DNA of 64,000 nucleotides from Sphaerosporella brunnea. Its lineage: Eukaryota; Ascomycota; Pezizomycetes; Pezizales; Pyronemataceae. The DNA is taken from positions 62,001 through 126,000 of the forward strand of contig VXIS01000020.1 in NCBI GenBank assembly GCA_008704415.1. The letters are read 5' to 3'. Made by a program: the position numbers and the translations under genes. Position 1 is the first letter of the stretch. Every line of letters starts with the position of its first letter. Positions 52,701 to 62,592 of this stretch are shown piece by piece. The notes under the pieces were generated by a model. That model was not told the DNA's origin and ran no database searches. It worked only from the letters and a program-made list of their open reading frames with translations.

Positions 52701-53171
52701 TCCCGCACCGGCACCGCCGCTCCCAAAACAGAGTCGTATAGAATCACACAAAGCAGTACGGGTTACCGTCCTAGCACTGCTCAGGAGCCACCGCGAGTTG
52801 TCCAACTCGCCGCTGCTGAAGCTGTCCGACCGGGCACGAGCGGCACGAGCGGTGGCTCCCCAAAAGTAGTGCGAAAACCTGCGGGCCCTGCGGGCCCTGC
52901 AACTGCTCCTGCACCTGTTCCGATTTTGACGACGGGTACTGGAGGAAGGCCGCCCCCACCACCAAAGCCTAACAAGCTACGAACTGGCGGCAGCACCGCG
53001 CCGCGCAGCCCAGTATCGGCACGTAGGAGCGAGGGGGATCTTCTGGATACCGGTCGGGCGGATGGAGCAGTGGATGAAGACTGGGAACGGAATTTTGCCA
53101 AGCGGTATCCAAGTCTGAGTGGATTGGAGATGGTAGAGACGGTTGTTGCGTCTTCTCCGAGGAAGGTGTAA
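49784..53171 (+). CDS. Ark1/Prk1-family (NAK) serine/threonine protein kinase
   Basis: Six exons (49784-49931, 50009-50139, 50210-50315, 50366-50851, 50906-51003, 51054-53171) give 1028 residues. The kinase domain is at about 38-320: glycine loop [12 protein letters not shown] formed across intron 1, catalytic lysine in NIAVLKRV (Lys73), [10 protein letters not shown] (Asp173 region), DFGS at about 192, the activation segment [11 protein letters not shown] and [19 protein letters not shown] and the following NAK-type layout identify the Ark1/Prk1/Akl1 group, which phosphorylates endocytic adaptors and actin-patch proteins and turns patches off. The 700-residue tail is disordered, with PPPPPKP and Ser/Pro stretches fit for SH3 or actin-patch binding. 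Intron 1 begins GCATGT; the glycine loop and phase exclude the nearby GT, so it is a GC-AG intron. Confidence 0.93.
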
Positions 53172-53563
53172 TGGGTACATGATTTGACATGATTGGATTT
53201 AATGTGGATACGATGGAAGGCATCTCTTTTCCTACTTCTCTTGTCGTAATATAGAGGAGGATATGATTTATGTTTCTTTTTGTGTATCTAGTGTTTGCTT
53301 TCTGTGTTCTTTTTGAGGGATGGGGTGGGGAGATGATATTGGTGCGTTCGATCGATACCTTTACCTTTATCTAACGTTTCTGAATATTCCCATCATGGGG
53401 GTTAATAATATGCTCCGGCTTCTGTACTGTGCAATTCAACTCGGATGGACATTGTGAAGTAGGCTCTTGGTGACACCAACCAAAACGCCACAGGCCGGCG
53501 CTAAACCGTAGGGCTGACCGAGCTCAACGCGTCCCATCAACCTTAACAGCAGCAACCGCAGCG
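53172..53563. other. gene-free interval
   Basis: 392 bases between the kinase and the reductase gene, same strand. AT-rich 3' flank; no gene seen. Confidence 0.65.
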
Positions 53564-54474
53564 ATGTCGATACCCATCCTCCTCCAAAGCGCTTACACAC
53601 TTGCCGCAACCTCAATTCTCCTCGCCAATGCTCTGCCTCCGCTGAAATTACGGTTTATAGCCTATGGAAAGACCTCCACAATTGCACCTTCCTCGTCGTC
53701 GTCGCTCCTGGACAAAGCTGCAACACTTACTGTCCCTCACCGCTGGTTTACGCATTTTTATATCCTCGGCTTTGGGGTATCGATATTTTGGGCGGTGTGG
53801 CTTGTCACAGGCCATGGAGTGGGCGGAGGTGGAGATGGGATGGGAATAGAGCAGACACTGCTGGCGTGGGCTTGCTTTGCGGTGCAGACGGCGAGACGCC
53901 TTTATGAATGCCTCTACATCCAGAAATCGGGACCGAAGAGCTCCATGTGGATTGCGCATTATCTAGTTGGCTTACTATTCTACTCGGCCACGAGTGTGGC
54001 AGTTTGGATCGAGGGTTCCGGTGGCATCCCTCCCCCCTCTTGTCCTCTTTTGCTAATATGTAGCATAAAGCCGCACTCGCAGCGTTTGATTTCTCGCCGA
54101 AAACCCTGTGGGCCCTGATCAACGCTCCCACCCTCAAGTCCTTCATGGGGATCATCACGTTCCTTCTCGCTTCCGGCGTCCAGCATGATTGTCATGCATA
54201 CCTAGCTTCGCTGCAGAAATACTCGCTCCCGCAACACCCGTTTTTTAGGGGCATCGTTTGCCCGCATTATACGGCTGAGGTCGCGATTTATTTGGCGATT
54301 GCACTCCTCGCGGCTCCACAAGGCCAGCTGCTGAACAGAACTGTGGCCGCGGCTGCAGGGTTTGTGGCTACGATTTTGACGGTCGCCGCCGGCACAAATA
54401 GGGAGTGGTATCGAAGGAAGTTTGGGGCGGAGAAGGTGAAGGGAAGATGGTGTATTCTGCCGGGTGTTTACTAA
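53564..54474 (+). CDS. DFG10: polyprenol reductase, Dfg10/SRD5A3-like
   Basis: Two exons, 53564-54020 and 54071-54474, give about 286 residues with six or so membrane helices. Marks of the steroid 5-alpha-reductase superfamily, SRD5A3/Dfg10 branch: TVPHRWFTHFYILGFGVSIF, QTARRLYECLYIQ, SSMWIAHYLVGLLFYSATSV, and in the C-terminal domain SGVQHDCHAYLASL, FRGIVCPHYTAEVAIYL and a terminal TNREWYRRKFGAEK. Dfg10 reduces polyprenol toward dolichol in the ER, the lipid carrier for N-glycan assembly. The intron donor is uncertain: GTGGCA at 54021 or GTTCCG at 54015, both phase 1, differ by two residues (Gly-Ser). The acceptor AAAG at 54070 fits phase; the TAG at 54063 would not. Confidence 0.88.
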
Positions 54475-56033
54475 GGCCGATATATGCGCGGGTGCGGAGA
54501 GCTTGATGAGGAATGGTATGCTGGTGATCGGTGACCTAATGTACTGCGCCGTCGATCATCATGATGGAAATATGTGCGGGCGGCGTGGTGAGATGGAGAC
54601 CCACTCATTGCAGAACTGAAACTCTGTGTTGGACGCTGTAGTGCCGGCGGGCGGGGCAGTATAGCTCGCTCATGTGTTGTTCATTAGGTGTAACACATGA
54701 TTTGGAGGTGGAAGATGGATTTAGAAAGCAGGCAACGGTGCGATGAATGATATCTAGTATAACTAGCAAGGCTTTGCGGCGAATCATGAGCTTTACCCTC
54801 TGAACTGGGACAAAAATAATTGATACCCACCCGAGTGAATGGCACATTGGAATGACCGATTTACCAGAGCACTAAAGTACAATAGATGTAGGCATGATAA
54901 TGCGCACTATAGGCTTAAGTATCACTGCATTCATTGATTGACATGTCATGGGAGTTTATGGCGCCCAACTAGACCCTGTTCGAGTGACTTCTAATGAATC
55001 ACCGCTCACACGGGTTTACTCTTGACCGGTAATCCTCTTCCTCTTGCCACAGCAAGCTGTGCGGCCAACGGACAGTCCAAGAGAATGAAGACAGAGCTTG
55101 AGGGAAGGAATTGTCGAGGTGACTTGACATCTTAAAAGCTCCCGGCTTTTTGTGCTTTTTGTGGCGTTTAACATCTGCGCATGCCAGCTGCTGGGACATC
55201 AAGAATGGTTTTCCCGTCCGGGCACTACAACTACCAGCTTGATGTGTGGGCTATGGAAAGTATTTTCAACATTGTAGGAGTCTTTGGAATTGCGGTGATT
55301 AAGGTGCGTCCTGACATGCTGAGGTGGGAGCGAGTGCTGACCAATGAGGCACCATGCAGTTCTCAGTCGAGAACCACGGGAAGTCTTCCACTGTTTCTTA
55401 TTGTGAAGATTTTCGGTCCGGAGTCTGATAGCAACGAAAGCTTATACGGGTTTCTACCGGTACACTGGTCCGAAATGGCGGTAGTCGGTAGTCGGTAGTC
55501 GTGGACCTTGGATTGAGGAAGATGTCTTGAGCATGGATGGAGATGTAATCGAGGGCTATCATCAACTCTGCATTCCAGTTGACAATGCGCTCGGACGCCG
55601 AGATCTTGCTCTAGTCATCGGGAGTGTCGTTGACGTCGCTGGAAGTTGCGTTGCCGAAAAGGAACAGACCGAGCACTTAGTTTTTTGTATCATTTATCAT
55701 CTGTTGGTGCTCGACAGCTTGCTGTTTGTCGGATATGAGTCTCTGGAGCGTCGCGATGTTCAAACGACCTCTGACTAACAAAAAAAATCTTCGCTCGCTA
55801 CTGAGCACTAAAGGGCTTGCAAACCAAGATACAAAGGGCTTCTATCTATGGAGCTTCAGGGCCACTTTCACTTTCAGCAAGAGGACTACACAATGACCCC
55901 CGTGAAAAAAGTAGGATACTCCCCCCTATGTACCCACTTAGGTAAGTACTTGAGTAGGAATGTAAATGTGTTTTCAGTCAATCAGTTAAGGCCTCACTGG
56001 AATAATAGATGAAGTCAAATTCAGCAATCATAT

Positions 56034-56062
56034 TGTATTCGGCCGCTTGCGGCCATGACATA
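56034..56062. repeat. 29-bp dispersed palindromic repeat, copy 2
   Basis: Identical to 9943-9971 over 29 bases, including the GGCCGC-TT-GCGGCC core. Flanking bases differ, and the outer GAATACA arm of copy 1 is missing here. Confidence 0.85.
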
Positions 56063-56673
56063 TGGAGAAAAAAGAGACTATGCTACCCCCCCTGGGCCAC
56101 AGCGGGCCCGCTACCGGGGCCACAGCAAAAGCCCAATGATGTGCAAGGTCTTGACGATTGGATACTTACCCTGTTGACGTTGCGGTTCTTCATTTCGGTC
56201 CTCCATGGCCAATTTTTTTCTGCTTCCAGAAGCTGCCCTTGGTGAAGTTAGCAAATTTCTGCGCTCCGCGATTGCATTGTTGGTCACGATCAAGGCCGCG
56301 GTGGCCAAATCACCGAGAGAAACGTTGTTGTATGAAACAAAGTGATGGCTACCCAGCTGAGACTCTTCGTCTTCAGTGACCGTTTTCGGTAGCGTCCCCA
56401 CCACAGCATTGTCTAGACATCGCGGCTTCGCTGTCAGACATGGCGGGGGAATTCGGGGGCGAGAAGATGTGTGCAGGCTCTGCCGCTTGCAGTTCCGATA
56501 AAATTTCAGATCAGGTCCGGGGTGAAGATGCAACCCAGTAGTTTGGTATGTATGGGTCTTTGGGTAGTGCCGCAGATGAGTCTGGAGAGACGAGCCAACG
56601 CGTGCGCGGAATGCGGGGAAGTTCGAAGTGGCGTGGCAGCGGGCAACCAGGGGTCGATCACCATAAAAAAGCG

Positions 56674-56725
56674 AGCCCTAGCCAAAACGGCTTAGGGGCC
56701 CTTTATCGATAGGGGCTTGCCCTAA
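56674..56725. promoter_or_regulatory. CCCTA/TAGGG boxes upstream of the ribosomal protein gene
   Basis: Four short boxes, CCCTA or its complement TAGGG, lie within about 50 bases (GAGCCCTAGCC, GGCTTAGGGGCC, ATAGGGGC, TGCCCTAATG), 200-255 bases before the ATG. Such telomere-like boxes are known at ribosomal protein promoters in several eukaryotes. Function here is inferred only. Confidence 0.35.
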
Positions 56726-56929
56726 TGGTTTGCCTTACCAAACCCGCACACACATCCAATTTACGAGTCACGCACACAACAACCGCGAAAGCCTCACCAG
56801 ATTCACACAGATCTGGATTCAACGACACAACGAACGACGACAAGACGACCATCGACGCCCACACGCCGACCGCGCCCCCCCTCGGAAACAGCAACCCTCT
56901 CGTTACCAGCCACCTAAACGCCTGCAAGA

Positions 56930-57811
56930 ATGTCGACATTCGAGCCTGTGGTGAGTTCTACCTCTCAGCTACTCCGAAATCCGATATCCCATCGATTGAG
57001 ATAGCTTGCGCGCGCGGTGGAGATGGGGAGCTTCGGGGGGACAGGATATGGAGCTTTATAGCTTGGGGACAGCGTGCTGACGACTTCGCGTTTTGCAGGT
57101 CGTTATCGATGGCAAGGGTCATCTCCTCGGTCGCTTGGCCTCTACCGTGGCCAAGCAGCTTCTCAACGGCCAGAAGATCGTCGTTGTTAGGTGCGAGGAC
57201 CTCAACATCTCCGGCGAGTTCTTCCGCGCTAAGCGTACGTTTGATTCCTCCCGCGATCTCAGCTACATAGCTCTCTACGCGTCTGTTCGAGCTGGGAGCT
57301 AAAACACGTCAACAGTGAAGTACCACGCGTACCTCCGCAAGGCGACCCGTTTCAACCACACCCACGGTCTCTTCCACTTCCGCGCTCCGTCGCGCATCTT
57401 CTACAAGGCTGTCCGTGGCATGATTGCCCACAAGACTGCTCGTGGAAAGGCCGCGATGGACCGCCTGAAGGTGTTCGAGGGTATCCCTCCTCCCTACGAC
57501 ACCAAGAAGAGGATGGTTGTCCCTCAGGCTCTCCGTGTCCTCCGTCTCAAGCCCGGTCGCAAGTACTGCACCGTTGGACGTCTGTCGTCTGAATTCGGCT
57601 GGCAGTACGGTGAGGTCGTCAACAGGTGGGTTTTCACGGTTCCGGATATCGGATGACGGGAAGCTGATGCGTTGGATTTAGGCTCGAGGAGAAGCGCAAG
57701 ACCCGCTCTGAGGCTTATTACCAGAGGAAGAAGGCCTTGGTCAGGAGGTTGAATGCTGCGAAGAGGCAGGTCACCACCAACTCTGAGGAGTTGGCCAAGT
57801 TCGGATACTAG
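56930..57811 (+). CDS. RPL16: 60S ribosomal protein uL13 (L16/L13a)
   Basis: Four exons (56930-56950, 57099-57234, 57316-57625, 57682-57811) give 198 residues, the expected size. Exon 1 encodes only MSTFEPV. The rest is highly conserved uL13: [113 protein letters not shown] and a basic helical C-terminus ending AKFGY. The protein is a structural part of the large ribosomal subunit. A 21-base first coding exon followed by a fairly long first intron (148 bases) is a common arrangement for fungal ribosomal protein genes. Codon use is more biased (C-ending codons) than in the neighbours, as expected for high expression. Confidence 0.98.
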
Positions 57812-59285
57812 ACGTCTGTGCGCTGAATGTTACTCCCGCTGTTTGACTCTCATTACCGTCATCTCGCCTGTGTTTCAATCCCAACTTTGTCAACTTCGGG
57901 CCGTCGCCAGTTTCGCCATTGTAACGAACTTCCTTTCAACACGACCACCTTCTTTTATTTTACCTTGATTCGCGCGTTTGGTGTTTGGCTTCGGATTGGG
58001 CAGAGAAGGGTGGGTATACGGAGAAAAACTGGGGATACCTGTCATTCAAAAGCATTGTATGTCTTGCTGTTTGCCTTGGGCTTGGGGCTGGGGAATCAAA
58101 AAAATAATAGACTGCTGGGGCAACCTGGGGAATAAAGGGATTGTTCCGGCAGTTCTATGATTCTCGGTGTTGTCTTTTTTCTTTTTTTTTTTTTCTCTTT
58201 GGGATATCGGGTTTCTTTCCTTTTCTAAGTAAGAGTCGTGGGACTCACTGGGTTGTCTGTCATTCTGAACGCGGATATGGAGAATTTGTAGAGCGGGGAG
58301 AGATGCGTGTGCTTCTGGAAGGGTTTACGGCGTTGCTTTTGTGGGTTTTTTCTCTACAAATTGTCGAGCACATCTTTACTGATGTGGCCCTTTTTGTTCA
58401 TGGTCTTTTTTCTTCCTCTCTCTGCTCATGTTTATCTTTCTTCCTGTTCTCGTCTTACTTACGAGGGACTGGCTGACTGGTGGATTGTTTCCAAACAAAT
58501 GAAAGGAAAATGGGGGAACCAGTGGTTTCCTGATTGAAATGTCTGGGTCTGTCTGTCCGGTGACGCATGCAGGTTGCAATTGCTTGGCTGACTGCGGAGA
58601 CATGGCAAAACAAACAATACAGAGGGATGGATGGATGGATGGATGGATGGATGGATGGATGGATGGATGGATGGATGGATGGATGGGCACGATGAGCCTG
58701 AGGAACTTCGGGAGATCCGCCGCCGCTGCTGATGCTGTCGCCATCGGATTTAGCGAATCGCAGTGCGCCATGTTTTCCCGTGCATTTTGTTTTGCGCGGA
58801 AACGAGCCACCACGCCGCCGACGGCCAGATAACCCCCCAAACTATCGCACGGTCATTTATCAATATCCAGCGCTGTGCATACAGGAAAAAGAAAGATCAA
58901 AACGACGCTGTGTGTAAGAAATAGCAACAATGGAGATTACTCTCAACGCTTCAGAGACAAGCTCACCAACACGCACGTGAAACCCCCCTCTCCAACAGGC
59001 CGAAATTCTGGAAGATCTCCATTGCGCGGATACGGTCTGAAACGACCACTTGAAATGGGAAAGTGACTGAATGAAAGCCAAATCGTGATGAAGACCGGAG
59101 GCCTGACAACTCGACATCCGCTGCTGACTAAGCCCTGCACACACACGGGCATTGGTTACCGTTGAAATTTGCTTCCCCGATCTCGGCCACAGCGGCATGT
59201 TTCCACTCGTCTTAACCACGCATACAAACACGAAGTTCGTTGATTTTGGAATCTATGTTTGCAAAGATGAAAGCCCAACCGCTGC
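57812..59285. other. convergent intergenic region
   Basis: 1.47 kb between the uL13 stop (+) and the Rpc11 stop (-). T-rich near 58175-58195, and a TGGA microsatellite at 58625-58686. No gene seen. Confidence 0.65.
58625..58686. repeat. (TGGA)n microsatellite
   Basis: About 15 uninterrupted copies of the tetranucleotide, likely to vary in length between strains. Confidence 0.95.
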
Positions 59286-59708
59286 TCAGTTCTCGCGCCA
59301 TTTATGGCCACACGTAACGCACTGCCCTCATCATCATCAGTCTCCTCTCCTCGGAGGGATTTTTTTTTTTTCGTCCAGAAGGAGAAAGAAAAGAAAACAC
59401 ACACACACCTTGTAAAACGTCGTCATAGGCTCATCCGCCGACCGGATCTGGACCATGTAGAAGTAGGCGCGCACACCCTCGCACGAGTCTTCGGGACAGT
59501 TCGCGTCCGTCTGGTCGACGTTGTCCCAGGCGCCCTCGCCGCCCATCACGTCGTCAACTTCTTTCCGCTTCATCGGCTTGCGCTCAAAGTATTTGCGAGT
59601 CAGAATGAATTCGTAGGGACAGGTGCGGCATTCGAGGCGGTTTGTGCCGGTTGAGGGCGAACGCGAGACGGTGAGGCTGTTGGAGCATTGGGGGCAGAAG
59701 AGGAGCAT
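59286..59708 (-). CDS. RPC11: RNA polymerase III subunit Rpc11 (TFIIS-like)
   Basis: Two exons (59708-59409, 59321-59286) give 111 residues, the family size. An N-terminal zinc ribbon has CPQC (5-8) and CRTC (27-30) with the usual FCPQCSNSL and CPYEF surroundings. The C-terminal TFIIS-like ribbon has the catalytic acidic hairpin in IRSADEPMTTFYK, then CVTCGHKWREN at the end. The last 11 residues with the final zinc pair are in the small second exon; the 87-base intron begins with a GTGTGTGT repeat. Rpc11 gives Pol III its RNA-cleavage activity and helps termination and re-initiation. The first half of the C-terminal ribbon reads NCPEDSCEG, with four residues between cysteines in place of the usual two, which is worth noting. 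It is divergent from the ankyrin gene. Confidence 0.95.
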
Positions 59709-59971
59709 TGTTGTCGGCGGCGGCGGAGCGGTGACGTTGACGGGTGGTGCGCCGTTTAAAAAGTTGACGATCGTAGCGGCAGGTGGTGGGGCGGCGCGTG
59801 GAAAGAAGTTTGGTGTGGTCGCTAAAATCTCCTGGCGGCTGGAGCTCGTGTAAAAGAACCCCGACTTCGCACCGCCACCATCCACCACCACCAGTATCAC
59901 CAACTGCTACTCCAACCCCTTTAAGGACTTATTCGACCCTCCTATACCCATATCCTGAAAACTCAACAACT
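59709..59971. promoter_or_regulatory. short bidirectional promoter, Rpc11 / ankyrin protein
   Basis: Only 263 bases separate the two divergent start codons, so both promoters must overlap. GC-rich, with several GGTGGTGG/CCACCACC stretches; no TATA box evident. Confidence 0.55.
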
Positions 59972-60605
59972 ATGGCATCCACGGGTGACAACCACGATGA
60001 TGTATCCCTCCCCTCTCTTCTTGTCAGGAGATAGCTGACTGGAGGGGACAGGGCGCTTCCCCCTCAGAGCTCCTTATTGAAGCCGCACGACGCAACAACA
60101 CTGATCTCCTCTCCGAGGTTCTTCTCAAAAACAGCACTGCCGAATTTCTAAACAACACACGCGATGCGTTAGGGAACACAGCGTTGCATGTAGCTGCACA
60201 GTACGGTTCTTGTATGTCTCCTCTCCCCTCCTCTCATAATAAAAAAGCTAACATGGAGTTCCAACCTTCGCAGATGACGTCCTTGACGTGCTCCTCGACC
60301 AAGAAGGCCTCGAAGTCGACCCTGTGAACAAAATTGAAGGCGACACGCCCCTGCACAAAGCGGTGTTCTTAGCCAGAGAACATAAAGAGCTCGGGCTAGA
60401 AGTCGCCGAACTGTTATTAGACGCGGGAGCGGACCCAAGAGTCAGGAATAAGCAGAAGATGAAGCCACTGGATGTGACAGATCCCCGAGACACCAAGCTT
60501 AGGAAGGCCCTCGTGAATGGGGAGTATACGATAACGGCGGGCAATGATCTGGTCGATGCGGACGACCTGGAGAACGATGCAGGCAGTGGGGGTGAGAGTG
60601 AGTGA
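59972..60605 (+). CDS. small ankyrin-repeat protein
   Basis: Three exons (59972-60001, 60052-60211, 60274-60605) give 173 residues. Exon 1 encodes MASTGDNHDD. Ankyrin repeats follow: SELLIEAARRNNTDLLSEVL, DALGNTALHVAAQYGSYDVL and EGDTPLHKAVFLAREHKELG with VAELLLDAGADPRVRNKQKM, then KPLDVTDPRDTKLRKAL and an acidic end. The size and layout match the uncharacterised yeast Ycr051w type. Ankyrin repeats mediate protein binding; no function is known. For intron 1 I used the 50-base version ending at 60051, with a CTGAC branch-like site at 60034; an earlier AG would give an intron of 26 bases, too short. Confidence 0.85.
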
Positions 60606-61047
60606 TGGCGCGGAGTTTAGATACCTAAGATAGAGGGATTATATTTTTCTGGGTTGAAAGAATTAAGATAGATACCGTATTAATCTGGACATAAGGCGGC
60701 CGCCTTGTACCGATGTCGGAGTTGTCAGGGCGGGGGGTTAGGGTTCTCAAACATCATGTTGCGCGACGTCACCACAGTACCTCCAGCTCCGACCGTGACA
60801 AAATGCTGCCGGCGATGCCCCGACTGGGCGAAAGAGACGGTGCTAGGGCGCTAGGAGCCGAGAAGAAGGAGTAGGAGCAGGATGAGCAGGAGGAGGACGA
60901 CTCAACAGAGGAGGAGGAGACCGGTGGAGCGTCATGCAAGAATAAAGAACCCCGGTGCACAGAGGAGTACATCCGCCCAAATAAAGGCACGAGCTGCTGG
61001 CCACAACCATCGAAGGCGTTTACCTAGAGACCCATAAGCAATAGTCG
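60606..61047. other. gene-free interval
   Basis: 442 bases after the ankyrin gene. A GGA-rich stretch at 60880-60920 may be an outlying part of the decayed ORF that follows. Confidence 0.5.
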
Positions 61048-61622
61048 ATGTGGAGGACCCGGATTGTCTCCCGGCTTGCCCCACTACAAGAAATCGTCCC
61101 CCTCGCAGAGATAGTGAACCCGCGCCCTGGGAAGAAGAAGCGGAAGTGGTGGGATCATTCCGGACGAGGGGTAGAGAGACCGAAGAAGCGAAAAGCGACC
61201 AACCGGGAGGATCGTTTGAAGGCTTTGGAGTTTGCAGAAGATGCCAGAGAGTTGGACACCGATGAGAATGCGCATCCTGATGACTCGGTGTGCTGGTGAA
61301 GCATGGAGAAACTGCATGCTGAGCGTTCAAAGATGATTAAAAAGGCATTTCTCGACACAGGGATTGCTCTTTCTCCTGATGGTTCGCAGGGTGTGCTGCT
61401 GCTCCACATCAAGGAGCTGGAGGACATCGCGGTGGAGATAGGCGATTGCACAGGCACTGGCAGCGAAGGGGATTAAATTTTAACCTATCACTAGGGGCGG
61501 TGATGGGCCCCAAAGTGAGGATAATGGGCCAACTTTGTTGCGCTTGCTGGAGGAGAGGGGGATCGTAGCTTCGGACGATGAGGTAAAGGAGCACACAGAA
61601 GGCGATCAATTGGATGAGTAAT
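61048..61622 (+). pseudogene. decayed protein-coding fragment, possibly transposon-derived
   Basis: One frame runs from 61048 to 61476 with a single internal TGA at 61297-61299. It encodes a basic segment (KKRKWWDHSGRG, RPKKRKATNREDRLKAL), an acidic stretch, then after the stop SMEKLHAERSKMIKKAFLDT and GIALSPDGSQG with HIKELEDIAVEIGD. A second piece in another frame (about 61529-61622) reads PTLLRLLEERGIVASDDEVK and ends EGDQLDE. Composition is coding-like on both sides of the stop, which suggests a once-intact protein. The DTGI...DGS...IK pattern reminds me of N-terminal parts of fungal transposon-encoded proteins, but I cannot confirm that. An intron removing the TGA is not ruled out. Confidence 0.45.
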
Positions 61623-62457
61623 TTCGCAGGTTGTGCTTTTTTTTGTTTTTTTTTTCTCACCTTATAATATTGCTTGCCCTATGTCCGCGTTAATACGGTA
61701 TACACGCTGTACTTGGCTGCTTTTTATACATCTACGGCTGGCGTTTTGCAGAGCTTCATCATCATGGCATCAAGTTTATTGTCCCCATGCAGGCTATCCA
61801 GACCCATATCCTGTCCGGCGCCTTATTGATATCATCTCAGGGCCACCCACTTCCCATACCACCTGGGACTGTTACAAGCAAAGAAGGAAAGACATGAGCA
61901 AGAATGAAACCTTCATGCTAACTTCACTGGCAGAAGAAAAAGCGGGTATATACGTATGCATACCTTTATGCTTCTTTCTCCCCCCGGGAACTTCCTTTCC
62001 GTTTAAATTTCTTCCTCTCCACCATCTTCTGTTACAAAGAGATCTCACACCGTGAACGGGAACGGTAAGTAAGACGAGAAAGTAAGTAAAATGGATGGAT
62101 GATCTAGAACAAGAGCGCTTGCTCGTTATCTATCATTGGCTCGACGCTTAGTCATAGCCACGTGCCTCCACCACGCGGCGTCCAGCGGTGATCTCGGCAC
62201 GCATGCTTGGAGTGCATGGGCCCGGAACGCTTTCGTTTCGGCTGGCGCGGTCGTGGCTGGTTTGTTTCGAGAGAGGGGTCGTGTAGTGAAGCTTGCTCGA
62301 TGGGTCCATATCATGTCGATATCCGAAAGGCGTGGCCGATCATGAAATCTCACACCCTCCCCCTCCCATACACAGCCAACAACCTCGTCAGAGGAAGAAG
62401 GTAGAGTCACTAGGAAAACAAGTTAATGTACAGATGGCCGGTCCTCTAAGAGAGAAG

Positions 62458-62489
<32 letters not shown>

Positions 62490-62592
62490 AAAAAGAAAAA
62501 AAGCATGCACATCATCATAAGTGCTTCGGTCGTAAGAAGCGAACATCTATCTGAGCTCGAGTCACGCAGCCCTCCTCTTCTTCCACCAGCTG
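61623..62592. other. gene-free interval
   Basis: 970 bases with T runs (61639-61665) and a 30-base A run (62458-62487), which lies downstream of the RING gene and may mark its 3' region. No gene supportable. Confidence 0.55.
62458..62487. repeat. poly(A) tract, 30 bases
   Basis: Uninterrupted A run on the plus strand, about 105 bases past the stop codon of the minus-strand RING gene. Confidence 0.95.

Larger units (their letters stand above)
54475..56929. other. gene-free interval
   Basis: 2.45 kb with no supportable gene. It holds copy 2 of the 29-bp repeat (56034-56062), a short triplicated GTAGTCG stretch (55481-55500) and, at its right end, the promoter of the ribosomal protein gene. 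Confidence 0.6.

Noticed and set aside
58625..58686. Tandem repeat as a CRISPR-like array
   Set aside because: Four-base unit with no spacers; a plain microsatellite in a eukaryotic genome.
60002..60027. 26-base intron in the ankyrin gene
   Set aside because: Too short for spliceosomal removal; the 50-base alternative ending at 60051 keeps phase and has a branch-site-like CTGAC.
61633..62055. 140-codon plus-strand frame
   Set aside because: Starts in a T run, mixed composition, no recognisable motif.
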